Counted from the first letter of the stretch, positions 35,862-46,419 are shown. The stretch is DNA of 64,000 nt from Chelydra serpentina (GCA_037349315.1 JBAIAC010000068.1:21109001-21173000); one strand, 5' to 3'. Numbers and translations: made by a program. Notes: a model not told the origin generated them from the letters alone.

Positions 35862-36720
35862 TCATGATGCAATCTTGAAGGGGCCCAGGTATTGGTGGTC
35901 TATTTTGGTTGATGGGTGGCTCGATTTAAGGTTCTGGGCCAAGAGCCACACCTTGTCCCCTACAACCAGATTGGGAGCAGCCTGACTGTCTTGGTTGACA
36001 TGGTGTTGATAAGTTTCTTTGGCAGATGGGAAGTGTTCCATGAACTCCCAGTGCACCTAGTGTAGGTGGATGGCTAAATCTGCAGCCAGCGGCCGGTACT
36101 GGGGAATTCATGAACAAGTCTGGGTGTAAGCAGGGGTGAAAGCCATAGTTTGCAACGAATGGCCTCTGTTGGGTTGAGGCATGGATTTCATTGTTATATG
36201 CAAATTCGGCATAGCACAGCAGGGGAAGGCAGTCATCCTGTTGGTAACTCAAGAAGTAGCAAAGATACTTCTCCAAGATTTGATTGACCCTCTCTGTTTG
36301 CCCATTAGTCTGCAAGTGATAGGTGAATGAGGTGAGGGGCTCGATGCCAAAGAGTCTGAGATAGTCCCACCAGAATCAGGAGATGAACCGGGGACTTCAG
36401 TCCAATACAATGTCTTCTCCTACCCCATGGTAGCAGAAGACATTTTCCAGAAAGACCTGAGTCATTTCCTGTGTGCTGGGAACAGTTCAGCTTGGAAAAA
36501 AGTGCTCTATCTTTGTTAGGATGTCAACGACAAGCAGGCTTACTGAGTGTCCCTGAGAGCATGGCAGTTCTACAATGAAGTCCATTGATATAGTAGATGA
36601 AGGCTGTGGAGGTGTGCAAAGAAGTTGGAGGAGACCTAGAAGTCTTGATCACGGGTGCTTGGCATGGGTGGAGAGGTTGCAGGACCTTATATAATCCTTG
36701 AGGTAAGCTCATAGGCCTGG
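35862..36720 (-). pseudogene. Gypsy integrase relic
   Basis: The catalytic core is recognisable across frames on the minus strand. SMDFIVELPCSQGHSVSLLV (around 36595-36535) carries the first aspartate. A VLDWSPRFIS segment (about 36405) replaces the usual D-x-G-P-x-F text around the second aspartate. TNGQTERVNQILEKYL (36310-36260) carries the glutamate. The C-terminal part (36056-35862) reads LVVGDKVWLLAQNL and KIDHQYLGPFKI, the SH3-like GPF domain. Several stops and frame changes make it inactive. Confidence 0.75.
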
Positions 36721-36749
36721 CTCTAGAAGCTCCTCAAGACAAGATTCTA

Positions 36750-37100
36750 GGTCTTGAATTAGCCAAAATGAATTAGTCCAAATCTCAGGAATCAGGCTCT
36801 TTCTATCAGGTGGTACCATGCCTCAAAAAACACTCGATAGCCATCAGCTCCTTGTAAAAATTTTTTTTGCTGGGTGTTAGCATCTGAGAAATAAAGGCAC
36901 AGGAGGCCTGCATGTTGAGATAATACTGTACCTATGGAAAAGTTCAAGGTGTTGGCCTTGATTATAAATGCTTTACTGGGATCTGGGTGAATCAGGATGG
37001 GTGCCAAGTCGAATGCCTTCTTCGGCTGAACAAAGGCCAACTGAGCCTTCGGGGACCACTGAACCAGGCTCCTTTTGCAGCAGCACTATTATGGGTTCCA
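36750..37100 (-). pseudogene. Gypsy RNase H relic
   Basis: A minus frame at 37040-36792 contains FDLAPILIHPDPSKAFIIKA and FSIGTVLSQ, matching the start of the gypsy RNase H domain, where the usual catalytic aspartate of the D-A-S text is replaced (IKAN). It is joined to the reverse transcriptase tail by frame changes. Confidence 0.6.
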
Positions 37101-37584
37101 CTAGGTCAGAGAATCCTTTAACAAATCTTGTATAGAAATTGGCAAACCGCAGAAATTGTTGCACGCCACATATATCCTTGGGTGTAGCCTAATTTGACAT
37201 TGCTGCCACCTTACAACGGTCCATAGTGAGTCCCTCAGGGAAGACGATCTATTCCAAGGATTCCGCTGTGTCCTTATCAAACGTGGATTACTTGAGCTCG
37301 AGTAGAGGTGGTTTTGGTGGAATGTCTCCAAGACAGTGTGCATGTGATGATTATAGAAGGCTTGACTTTCTAAAAAAATTAGGCTATTATCCAGATAAAT
37401 GATGACAAATTGGTCCAGCATGTGCCTAAAGATGTCATTTATGAAATGTTGGAAGGTTACTGGTGCATTGCACAACCCAAACAGCATGACCAATACTCAA
37501 AATTGTCGTACCTGGCATAAAAGGTTATCTTTAATTCATTTCCTTCCCAGATCCTCACCAGGTTGTAAGCCCTGCAGAGATCTG
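37101..37584 (-). pseudogene. Gypsy reverse transcriptase relic, palm region
   Basis: The frame 37493-37101 contains LFGLCNAPVTFQHFINDIF and the polymerase box as IIYLDNSLIF, where the second aspartate of Y-x-D-D is replaced by asparagine. This alone would abolish activity. It is followed by QQFLRFANFYTRFVKGFSDL (37160-37100), the connection segment, in another frame. Confidence 0.75.
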
Positions 37585-37758
37585 GGGGAGGGATAGCTCA
37601 GTGGTTTGAGCATTGGCCTACTAAACCCAAGGTGTGAGTTCAATCCTTGAGGGGGCCATTTAGGGATCTGGGGCAAAAATTGGGGATTGCTCCTGCTTTG
37701 AGCAGGGGGTTGGGCTAGATGACCTCCTAAGGTCCCTTCCAACCCTGAGATTCTATGA
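37585..37758 (+). mobile_element. tRNA-derived SINE with CR1-type tail
   Basis: gggggagggatagctcagtg (A box) and ggtgtgagttcaatcc (B box) are followed by gccatttagggatctggggc and a CR1 tail (gatgacctcctaaggtcccttccaacc style, ending gattctatgatc). It is inserted into the gypsy reverse transcriptase, in opposite orientation to it. Confidence 0.85.
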
Positions 37759-38123
37759 TCCAACTTTGTGAAGACCTTGGCAGAGTGGACCCTTTCGAGC
37801 AGCTTGTTAATAAGCAGTAAGGGGTACTGGTTTCAGATTTCAATCTTGCTCAGAGATTGGTAGTCCACAAAAGGCCAGAAGGAGCTGTCTTTCTTCACCA
37901 CAAAGAAGACAGGGGCCCCCACTGGGGATGTGGATGATCCCGTTCTGCAGGTTTTCCTTGAGCTAGCTCTGGAGTGCCTGTGGTTCAGGTTCAGAAAGGA
38001 AGTAAATGCACCTGAAGAGAACCTTTGCTCCTGACTGGTAGTCATTGGGGCAGTAGTAGCTGTAATGAGGCGATAGGCTGTTGACTTTCTTTCTGTCAAA
38101 GACATTGGCATAGTGTTGATATT
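37759..38123 (-). pseudogene. Gypsy reverse transcriptase relic, N-terminal part
   Basis: On the minus strand the frame ending at 37833 reads SPVGAPVFFVVKKDSSFWPFV then DYQSLSKIEI, the fingers region that follows the protease in gypsy pol. It is separated from the palm by the SINE and from the protease remnant by a MITE. Confidence 0.7.
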
Positions 38124-38380
38124 TAGGGTGACCAGATGCCCTGATAAAATCGGGACCATCCCGATTTTTCTTCTTTTGTCCCGCATCCCGACCAATGCAT
38201 GGTCGGGACACCATTTGTCCCGATATCCGGGCTTCTTCCATTCCGGTAGGAATGTGGGGTTTTTTTGCTCAACAAGTCCAGCGGCGGGAGAGGGTTTGTT
38301 TTTGTTTTTTTCCCTCCTCAACAAGTCTGGTGGGAGGGGATAAGTCCCGATTTTCGGGTCCTTGCATCTGGTCACCCTAG
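38124..38380. mobile_element. hAT-type MITE, 257 bp
   Basis: tagggtgaccagatgc at the left and gcatctggtcacccta at the right are a perfect inverted repeat. The 8-bp flanks ttgatatt (38116-38123) and ttgatatt (38381-38388) are identical. Internal cggga/tcccg segments also pair. No coding content. Confidence 0.9.
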
Positions 38381-38454
38381 TTGATATTTAACAGGAATCC
38401 TTAGACCCATTGGAGAAGTCGTGGAGTTATCAAGGTCAGCTTTGGATCCTCTCT

Positions 38455-38720
38455 TCACACCTCTGCATTCTTTAGAGGACCAAGTGAGCTACAAAGGGTT
38501 GTTGGTCCTGGATCAGCTCTCAGGAAACAGGATAGTCGGCAAGATGGGGCATCAAAGCATGTCATGCATGAGTACCAGTACGTGGTACTCATGCGTGGGT
38601 CATGGGTGACAACATAGGGGATGCCAAAGACAACTGATGAATGCAGTGCATGAATTAGCCCAAACCGGAGGACTTCTTGGTGGCCTCGAAGAGTATTTAC
38701 TTCTAAAGGAGCCATCTGGT
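38455..38720 (-). pseudogene. Gypsy protease C-terminal relic
   Basis: A minus-strand frame reads FGLIHALHSSVVFGIPYVVTHDPRM, matching the conserved L-G-x-P-W-L-x-x-H-x-P block that follows the gypsy protease. The active-site D-S/T-G motif is not visible in the window frame. Confidence 0.5.
38566..38594. repeat. Perfect 12-bp stem hairpin
   Basis: gcatgagtacca and tggtactcatgc flank a 5-base loop (gtacg). It lies inside the decayed gypsy protease frame. Confidence 0.7.
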
Positions 38721-40217
38721 GGGTGACTAAAGGAGTAACCTGTCTAGGACTCTACTACCTTGGGGGGAGTCCTTGTGCTGTATGGGGATATTGTGTGCTC
38801 AGGTGAACTCCAGATCCATAATGTAAGGTGATGAGCCATTTCTGAAGTACAGCCTGATTTAGCCACATGCACTGATGAGTCAGTCCTGTAATAGGCTCCA
38901 CCTAGTCTACAAGCCATGAACTGATCTGGTGACTGTCAAGGGAGGAATATAAATCTTACAGGAGGAACAGAAGTCTTAGTCTTCTCTATGTCACTCCAGG
39001 GCTTGGAACTCTCCCCTGCCTGATAGTCACAACAGACTCCCCAGGCCTTAGCCTGCTCTAGCCTTGCTTTTGTTCCAGTCCCATTCCTAATCCTACTCCA
39101 GCCTTGCTTTCACTCCAGCCTCAGTCCAACCCTGCTCTGGACTCCTGATTCTGACTCTGAATCCCCATCAGGATTTCTGACTTTTGAAATAGCTTGAGGC
39201 ACCCACTGGTAATATCTTTGTAAATTGTTCTGTCACAATGGCCTCCACCCTCCAGGTGGAACCACTTCCAACAATGTTCTCTTAACCTTTGCAATACCAG
39301 TCAGAGTCTCACCCCCTTGGGGTAGCTCTTGGCTCTAACCCGTTGACAGTGGGTCTCTTCAGAAATATCCAAAGAATCCAAAATGGTGGACTTCTAAATT
39401 CAGATTACAATAGGCCACCTGTGCCAGACCCATCAAGTGCGTGGCCAGAATCAAAGCCCATTGTTCTGGGGGCCACTAGGCTGCTAGTGCCACTCTCTCA
39501 AATGTAACTAAAAAGGCTTCAGGTCAGTGTTTTCCCCAGGAATTGAAATTAGGGGTTTATGCTCCTTTCTATTTTCCTCAGTAGGATTTTACTTTCAATT
39601 TTAAAGAGATGCCGTTTTGCCTCTGTCTGTTTGACTCTGCTGTTTAGTCATGGTGGTATTTTTTGGTCCTCTTACTGTTTTGTTTTTATTTGGAAAATAC
39701 ATTTAGTTTGAATCTTTATTATGGTGTTTCTAAAAAGTTTCCATGAAACTTTCAGGCATTTCACACTTGTAACTGTTTCTTTTAATTTCCATTTAACTAA
39801 CATCTTTATTTTTATGTAGTTCCCCTTTTTGAAGTTAAATGCTATCAGCTATCTCACCTCTTTGGCCAGATCCTGTGCTCCATTCAGGATTAAATCAAGA
39901 ATTGCCTCTTCCCTTGTGAGTTCCAGAACTAGCAACTTCAAAAGCAGTCATGCATTGCGTCTAGAAATGTTATCTCTGAATCTCATCCTGAAGTGACATA
40001 TACCCAGTGAATACGGAGATAGTAAACCTCTCATTGTTATTGGGTTTTCTGCCTTTGTAGCCTCTCTAATGTCCCTGAGCATTTCACAATCAGCGTAACC
40101 ATCCTGGTCGGTGATCAATAGTACATTCCTACTGCTAAATTCTTATTCGTCAAGCATGGAATTTTTATCCATAGCGATTCTATGGTATAAGCCTAAATAC
40201 CTTGAGTGTGTGGGCCT
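38721..40217. other. No gene; possibly more decayed gypsy 5' sequence
   Basis: Words such as gctctagccttgcttttgtt and tactccagccttgctttcac form a loose short-period repeat near 39050-39140. No domain could be read. Confidence 0.3.
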
Positions 40218-40325
40218 TAATCCTCAATTCCCCATCTGTAAAATACAGATAGGACTTCCCTACCTCACAAGGGTGTTATGAATACAGTAAAGATTGTGTG
40301 ATTTTCTGGTCCTATGGTGATGGAG
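40218..40325 (+). repeat. MIR-type SINE fragment
   Basis: cccatctgtaaaatacagatag, gtgttatgaatac and cctatggtgatggagg form the 3' half of a MIR. Confidence 0.6.
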
Positions 40326-41660
40326 GCCTGCTAGAAATACCTGAGACACATAGAAAACCTCTGCCTATCTTGTCTGACAAAGCTGCTATTGAATGGATTT
40401 TATCAGGTGCACTTTGGATGATCTTGAAATGCAACAAGGTTGTAATGTGATTTTATGCATCGATTTCTTGTTATTTGATGAGCAGTAATAAAAGCAGAAT
40501 CTAGTTTACTATATGAGCAGATCTCATCCAGGATTATTGGAATGGTAATTAGTTGGGGCTTTTCTTTAGATAAATCAGTCTTCGGATTTTCAATCTTCTG
40601 ATCCCTGATCTGGATCTGAATCTGGATCTTTAAAATGACCTGTTCTTGACAGTGGCTCAAAATGAACCGTGGCTCTCAACAACACTGAAATTTGGGGCAT
40701 TCAGATAACTAGATGGGAATTGTCTCATCTCTACTTGTACCTAATGTGTATTTATAAGCACTGCCCCATGAAATAGGAAACGTGCTGTCAGCTAGTGGGA
40801 GAGTAAAATAAGGCAATATCTCTACACATCACTGTAGAGAGTGTGTAATTGTGGATGCCAATATTTTCATGTGTGATTTTCCCACAGTACAGTAGCAACA
40901 GCAAGACTGAAGCAAGAGACAGGATATGCTGAAGACATGGTTTTGGCATAATAAGAAGTACCAGCAATGCCAGGAACTCAAAGTACTGGGATTTTTTTTT
41001 TAAAGCCACAGAAGGAAATAACTGAATCACAAAGGGAAGCAGAGCAGATGGGTGAACCTCAGCAAGCTCTACGTTTTGTGAGCAAATGATTTTTGGGTTT
41101 GCAGAGTGATTTGGAATTCATTAACCTTTTTTCCTGTAATATAAACCCACACACTTTCCCAAGAGTGATTCAATTTAAAAACAAACAAAATAACCCTTTC
41201 TTTTTTCAACTTCAAAGGAAGCCTGTTTTAATTACTAGGTGTGACAAACTGGGAAATATGTGCAATGTTTTTTTATAAATACCATATACTCTCAGGCAAT
41301 CTGGTTAATATTAACCTTCCTGACTGCCAGGAAGTTAAATCAAATTAGGTGGTTATGGGAGAAACACACAAGAAACAGTAACAAGGATAAGGCTCATTGT
41401 GGAGACAATGGCTGGGGAGAATGGGAAGAAACCACCTGGCTGACTCCACCCAAGTGAGAATAGTTGACTCTTCCCAATGCATGCTAAAGCCTGGGATCAA
41501 AGGGTTCCACACCTCAAAGAACCGAGAAAAGGGGAAAGGGACTGGGTGAGTTAGGAGAGGCTGCCCAGAGTGAGTGAGTGAAAAAGCAGACAGACTAGGG
41601 AAAGCCACAAAGAGACAGAGGGAGCATTCTGCAAGCAGTGGATGGCTATTTCTCAGCTCA
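40326..41660. other. No gene recognised
   Basis: AT-rich; the short frames have no motifs. Confidence 0.4.
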
Positions 41661-41930
41661 GGGTGTGTCTGCACTTTGATCTGGAAGTGTGAATTCCAGC
41701 TTGAGGAGACATGCCCATGCAAGCTTTGATCGTGCTAACAATAGAGTGTAGACATGGTGATGTGAGAGGCGGGTTGCACTAGCTTCCCCAAGTATGTCCC
41801 TATGTCTTGGATGGGATGCTATTCAGAGTGGCCAGCGCCTCTAGCAGCTCAGGTTGCTGGAGCAGAGTTTAACTGGGTGTGTCTCCTTGAGCTGGAATTA
41901 CACCTCGAGTTTGAAGGGCAGGTGTACCCC
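41661..41930. mobile_element. Fold-back MITE with about 60-bp inverted ends
   Basis: Left arm gtctgcactttgatctggaa and gaattccagcttgaggagac, right arm gtctccttgagctggaattac and tttgaagggcaggtgtacccc, are inverted copies. No target duplication was fixed. Confidence 0.6.
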
Positions 41931-42324
41931 CAGGGACAGGGAATAAGCTGGACCTGCCTGAGCAATGGACTGACAGGTTAAGCTTGAGTAGGGAAATATG
42001 TGTGTAGGACTCTTTTTTGTTTTATGCCTTGGCCTTGAGTGCTTTGTACCTTTGGGTGAAAGGTAAATAGTACTTTGTTTTGAAGAAGTTGGTTTAGAGC
42101 AGTGGTTCCCAAACTTTAACAACCTGCGAACCCCTTTCACTAAATTGTGAAATCTCATGAACTCCCTCCTAAAAATGAATATTTCCATGGATTTAAGTTT
42201 AAATTTCCTCACTGTGATGGATGCGCTTGCTTTGCTCTGCATAGCTCTTGGAAGTCCAGAACCACTGGATAAAGATAAAGTCTCAGGTTTGGTTAGGCAT
42301 CAAGTCTGTTTCTGTATTTGGTTT

Positions 42325-42905
42325 TCAGATGTGCATTCGAGGAAAACACTGTATTTGGTTTTCAGATGTACATTCTTCCAGTGGTTGGCAAAACAACAAG
42401 TCTTCTTCAACCATACCTTCATTCACATAACGTACAAACAATAGCAAAATAGCTAGATTAGCTGCATCAGTTGGTTCATTCAACTGTATAGCATAATATG
42501 GACTATTTTTCACTCTATGGACAATTGTGGTCTCTACATTATTTGACATGTAATTAATTCTTCGCGACAACGTATTATTGGACAAAGGTACCATGTCAAT
42601 CCTTTTTGCAGCCTTTTCTCCAAGCATGCAATGAACTGCATCTTTTATACATGGACCAACCAAGCTCTTTGCTATGGCATGGGCTTCTGATGCTTTTGCT
42701 ACTCGGTAGCTCACGCGGTATGATGCTTCAAGTGCATTTTCATTATCAGTACTTGCTTTGGATATAAAACTGGTAATGTCACGATTCCTCTCAGCTAATT
42801 TTCGCTTGAAAAAATCAACAGGCTTGTCGAGTTGTGCAAGGATGCTTAGTTTCTAAATGGTGCCGAATTAGAGAAGGTTTGAGGCTGCTGTTTGCTAGAC
42901 ATCAC
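42325..42905 (-). pseudogene. hAT transposase relic, middle part
   Basis: The minus frame 42714-42325 reads SEAHAIAKSLVGPCIKDA, KRIDMVPLSNNTLSRRI and YAIQLNEPTDAANLAILLLF. The family usually has D-E-S-T-D at the N-E-P-T-D position, so a catalytic-region acidic residue is changed. Upstream (42715-42905) the frame is shifted but still shows TSFISKASTDNENALEASYR. A near duplication of atttggttttcagatgt occurs at 42318-42380. The rest of the transposase towards the C-terminus is missing. Confidence 0.75.
42902..42905 (+). repeat. Provirus target-site duplication, left
   Basis: tcac immediately precedes the 5' LTR and is repeated at 51137-51140. A 4-bp duplication fits gammaretroviral integration. 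Confidence 0.85.
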
Positions 42906-43317
42906 TGTTGAGTCTGAACTTTTGATGAGTTTAAACTTAAACTTGATGTCTCTGTCTGAACTTTTAATCAAAGCTCTGACCTGCGAACTACTCATGACAC
43001 ACCCCTCCCCTTAAGTAGCCATCTCCCCTTTGTCTTTTAGAATTTACATTTTAACCCGTTTTATCCTGTAGAATCTTGATTGATTATGCATGACCATTAT
43101 GATCTGTTAATCACTTTGTTTACTTCTGTGTATAAATGTTGATGCTCACCCCTAATAAACTTGCCACACTTACTCTGAAGCTTTTTGAGCTAAGGATAGT
43201 GTGAGCCCGTTGATCAACGAATTGGTGTCTGGTCTCTGACAGATTGTGAGCCCCATACCAACTCCGCACGAACTCGGGTGCTGGAGAGGTGAGTAGGGAC
43301 TTGCTTTTTACCTAACA
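42906..43317 (+). repeat. Provirus 5' LTR
   Basis: Begins tgttgagtct and ends ttacctaaca. TATA box tataaatg at 43131 and poly(A) signal aataaa at 43154-43159 lie only about 20 bases apart, so the R start is just after the TATA box. The LTR supplies promoter and 3' processing for the provirus. Confidence 0.95.
43131..43159 (+). promoter_or_regulatory. LTR core promoter and poly(A) signal
   Basis: tataaatg and aataaa occur within 29 bases. Compact spacing of this kind places the polyadenylation signal at the U3/R boundary. In the 3' LTR the TATA region reads tataaata. Confidence 0.6.
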
Positions 43318-43320
43318 ATT

Positions 43321-43338
43321 TGGGGGCTCGTCCGGGAT
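43321..43338 (+). promoter_or_regulatory. Primer-binding site for tRNA-Pro
   Basis: tgggggctcgtccgggat starts three bases after the LTR and is the complement of the 3' end of proline tRNA, as in many gammaretroviruses. It primes minus-strand DNA synthesis. Confidence 0.9.
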
Positions 43339-43491
43339 TTCCTTCTGGTGCGGTGCCTCTGTCCAGTGGTCAGACCACTCATATACGAATTGGCAGGCGC
43401 CACGGGAGATTTCTCCCAGCCAATTCAATATTGAGGGGTCGTGTACTGGACAGCAGGATAAACGCCAGTTGGGGGGCTCCTGTCAGACACC

Positions 43492-44067
43492 ATGGGTCAA
43501 GGGACTAGTGTGCCTCTTGAGAGTCCGTTGGGGATTGTAAATAAGTTATGGAACGAAGGGAAACTCCCAGTACAGACAGGAATGTCTAGGAGGAAGTTGT
43601 ACACACTGTGTGTAAGGAATTGGACTGGGTATACCGCGGTATTGGCCGACCCGGAGATGAGGTGGCCTTCATATGGCTCTTTCGAACAGGCTGCCTTAAG
43701 AGGAGTAAGGAGCCAGATCGAAAAAGACCATCCGGGACAGTTATGTTACTGGTTTTGTTGGGACACAGCAGCAGAGCTGTGGAAATCTTTAAAAATTATG
43801 GCAGTCAGGTATTCTCCTGAGAGTGAACCCCCTCCATGTTATTTCGATGAAGGGTGTAAACCACGGCGTGTTTTGACTCGTCAGTTGGTCCCCACTGCAC
43901 CTGCCCCTATTCCTCCGCAGGGGGACTCTCTCCAGGGCGCAGAGGGGAATCTGCAGGACTCCAGATCGGAATCTCTGCAGAGGGATAAGGGGGAAATGGA
44001 AGGGCACACCTCAGGAGGAGTAATTACTAGGCAAAAGATCAACAGATGCAGCAGGTTGGGGAGGTGA
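43492..44067 (+). pseudogene. gag: Gag matrix plus p12-like segment (truncated gag)
   Basis: A 191-codon frame starting MGQGTSVPLESPLG has the G2 of an N-myristoylation signal and the matrix pattern RWPSYGSFE at residues 57-65. The region around residues 110-145 is proline-rich (PTAPAPIPPQ), like p12. The frame ends in a stop at 44065-44067 where a capsid should begin. Only about 13 bases separate it from the nucleocapsid frame, which lies in another register, so nearly all of the capsid has been lost by deletion. Confidence 0.8.
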
Positions 44068-44080
44068 GTCAGTCACTTCA

Positions 44081-44452
44081 GTGTTGGACGTAGCTGATTT
44101 TGCATGGGAGAAAGAAAGGGAAAGTAGTAAAAAGAAAGAGAAAAAGGAAGAATATAAGTTGATGGCTTTAGCTTTTCGCGGCGGTGTTCGAGGCAGAGGC
44201 CGTGGCAGGGGATTTCAGGGTGCTCGGGGAAGAGGGTCCTGGCAACCCCAGCCACCAGGAAATTGTTTTCAGTGCGGACAGCCCAGTCACTTTAAACGTG
44301 AATGCCCCTGGGGACGCCCAGAGGGTCCGGTCGCATCCACAGATACTTACACCAGGGACGAATACATCCCTGCACCACCAGCTCAGCCCGTTCCCCAGGC
44401 CTGGATCAACTACGGGCAACAGCAGCAGCTGCAGCAAACTCAGCCTCCTTAA
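44081..44452 (+). pseudogene. gag: Gag nucleocapsid with one zinc knuckle
   Basis: The frame opens with a charged KERESSKKKEKKEE helix, which looks like the C-terminal end of a capsid. A basic glycine/arginine tract (GGVRGRGRGRGFQ) follows, then one CX2CX4HX4C knuckle at 44264-44305 (CFQCGQPSHFKREC). Nucleocapsid binds genomic RNA. The frame ends with TAA at 44450-44452, followed immediately by TGA. Confidence 0.85.
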
Positions 44453-44455
44453 TGA
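44450..44455 (+). other. Tandem in-frame stops at gag-pro junction
   Basis: TAA TGA lies in frame between nucleocapsid and protease, which share one reading frame. Gammaretroviruses normally express pro-pol by suppression of a single UAG. Confidence 0.7.
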
Positions 44456-44503
44456 CGGTACCCCGGGGGCGAAGGCAAACAATGTGATGGTCTTATTTCC
44501 TTA

Positions 44504-44944
44504 ATGTCTTTAGCCGGCTCCTTCCTCACTTTCTCCCCTCCCAGCAAAGAGCCTCGTCTAACCCTTTCAGTCCAAGGCCTGCCTGTCTCTTTCCTCATTG
44601 ATACTGGAGCTACTTTCTCTCTCTTAAATCATGCCCCCTCCCCCTGGCTATCCTCTGAGGTTAAAACTGCAACTGGGGTGGAGGGCAACCCACAGTCTCT
44701 GGGACTCACTTTGCCTCTAAATGTTGTTTATGCTGATAAATGTTTTTCTCACCGTTTTCTTTTTTCCCCAGCTTGTCCGATCCCTTTGATGGGCCGGGAT
44801 TTACTCTGTAAGCTTGAGGCTACTTTAACCTGCGCTCCTGAAGGGGTAGCATTATTGATGACAGTGTTAGGAGATTCGGCCCCAACTCAGGGTAATTGGG
44901 AAACCCCCCCCCTCTCTCCCCTGACCTCACTGACTTGCCTTTAA
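44504..44944 (+). pseudogene. pro: Retroviral aspartic protease
   Basis: The frame carries FLIDTGATFSLL, with the catalytic aspartate codon at 44600-44602, and the C-terminal motif LMGRDLLCKLEA typical of retropepsins. The same register continues upstream to the gag stops, so protease would be made as a gag-pro fusion. The frame runs out at 44944 after a C-rich stretch; the reverse transcriptase is in the next register. Confidence 0.85.
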
Positions 44945-45345
44945 CCCTCTGGGGAATTTCTGACACTGATGTTGGCCTGCTCCTTTTGGCAGAGCCAGTA
45001 AGGATTCAAGTGAAGCCCTCCTTAACCCCCCCGTCAGTCCCTCAATACCCCCTGTCGCTGGAAGCCCGGGAGGGCATCCACCCCATTATCGAGGGATTCA
45101 TTGCACAAAAGCTAGTCCGCCCTCAGCGCACTCCCTGTAACACCCCTATACTGCCTGTCAAAAAGCCTCCTAAAAAGGACAGAGACCCTATTCATTGGCG
45201 CTTTGTACAGGATCTACGGGTTGTTAATCAGTATGTGGTCCCTCTTCATGCAGTAGTTCCTGATCCAGCTACTATCATCAGCCAAATCCCCTGGGATGCT
45301 GAGTGGTTCACTGTTATTGACTTAAAATCAGCCTTTTTTCAGCAT
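44945..45345 (+). pseudogene. pol: Reverse transcriptase, fingers and first palm segment
   Basis: The frame 44896-45525 contains VPQYPLSLEAREGIHPII, RPQRTPCNTPILPVKKP, WRFVQDLRVVNQY and WFTVIDLKSAFF, with a catalytic aspartate codon at 45319-45321. After a TTTTTT run at 45334-45340 the register changes and the remainder of this frame is out of phase. The runs of C before it and T here are homopolymers, where sequencing error must be considered. Confidence 0.85.
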
Positions 45346-45349
45346 TCCT

Positions 45350-45670
45350 GTGCACCCAGACTCTCAGTATCTCTTTGGTTTCACCTGGGAGGGACAAAGT
45401 TATGTCTGGCAACGACTTCCTCAAGGCTACAGAGACAGCCCCACGATTTTCAGCCAATGCCTCCGCCACGACTTGGAAGGCTTCACCAGTCCGCAGGGAT
45501 CCACGTTAGTCCTATACGTAGATGACATCCTATTAGGTAACCGCGAAGAAGCTGCCCTCCGCATCGATGGTAAGGCACTTTTATTATACCTACACACCAG
45601 AGGCCACAAGGTAGACCCTAACAAGATTCAGTGGGTCTCACAGAAGGTCCGATATCTGGCTTCCTGTTAA
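45350..45670 (+). pseudogene. pol: Reverse transcriptase, YVDD palm segment
   Basis: The frame reads HPDSQYLFGFTWEGQSY, RLPQGYRDSPTIFSQCL and the polymerase box LYVDDILLG, with YVDD codons at 45515-45526. It ends in a stop at 45668-45670, while the following thumb and connection lie in another register starting near 45655. Confidence 0.9.
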
Positions 45671-46419
45671 CCCCAGAGGGGCGACAAATGGACCCAGTCC
45701 GCATAAAGACTATCCAAAACTGCCCTCTGCCAAACACCAAGAAACAACTTCGAGGTTTCTTAGGATTAATTGGCTTCTGTCGCCCCTGGTTGCCGTCCTG
45801 CGGGGAGTTAAGCAAACCGCTCCACCGACTAACTGCTAACCTTGCTCCTGACCCTTTGCAGTGGTCCCCGGACACGATCCAAGCCTTTCAGTTACTCAAG
45901 GACAGTGTGGCCTCCTCCGTGTCTCTCCGCCCCCCCAATTACAGCAAACCCTTTCACCTTTTTGTCCACGAGAGGGGCGGAATTGCTAGTGGCGTCCTTA
46001 CCCAGCTGAGCGGGCCCCACCATTTCCCGCTTGCTTTTTACTCTCAGCAGATCGACCCTGTTGCTCAGGGAACCCCATCCTGCACCCGGACTCTGGCAGC
46101 AGCTGCCTTGCTGATCACAAAGGCAAAGAGCCTGACCCTGGGTCATTTTACCACGGTTTGGACCTCTCATGCCTTGTCAGCCCTTCTGCGTAGGGGCACA
46201 ACCCAAGTCTTTTCGGCCCATCGCCAGCAACAGCTAGAGGCCGAACTCTTAGAAGACACTAACCTGATTTTTGAAAGGTGTGGGCCCCTTAATCCAGCTA
46301 CCTTGCTTCCTGACCTGCCAGTCCTCCAGGATCAGCACGACTGTGTGGAAGTAGTTTATAGCATCTTACAGATAAGGGACAACCTGTTTGACGTGCCACT
46401 GGACAACCCTGATTGCATC
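45655..46419 (+). pseudogene. pol: Reverse transcriptase thumb, connection and start of RNase H
   Basis: Part of the frame 45631-46803. It reads LLTPEGRQMDPVRIKTIQ, KKQLRGFLGLIGFCRPWLP, PLQWSPDTIQAF and KPFHLFVHERGGIASGVLTQ, typical of the retroviral connection domain. Coding ends where the nested solo LTR begins at 46420; the codons beyond that point in this frame are LTR sequence and not viral protein. Confidence 0.85.
46415..46419 (+). repeat. Target duplication of nested LTR, left
   Basis: gcatc is repeated at 47523-47527. Confidence 0.85.

Larger units (their letters stand above)
35313..38720 (-). mobile_element. Ty3/gypsy retrotransposon relic
   Basis: Read on the minus strand, the order is protease remnant (38715-38455), reverse transcriptase, RNase H and integrase ending at about 35862, which is the Ty3/gypsy pol order. 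It is interrupted by a hAT MITE (38124-38380) and by SINEs (37585-37758 and 35634-35812). All frames are broken. Confidence 0.8.

Noticed and set aside
38970..39230. Second gypsy LTR right of the element
   Set aside because: Loose CAGCC/TTGCTT repeats resemble the left candidate only in opposite orientation and without TG...CA ends.
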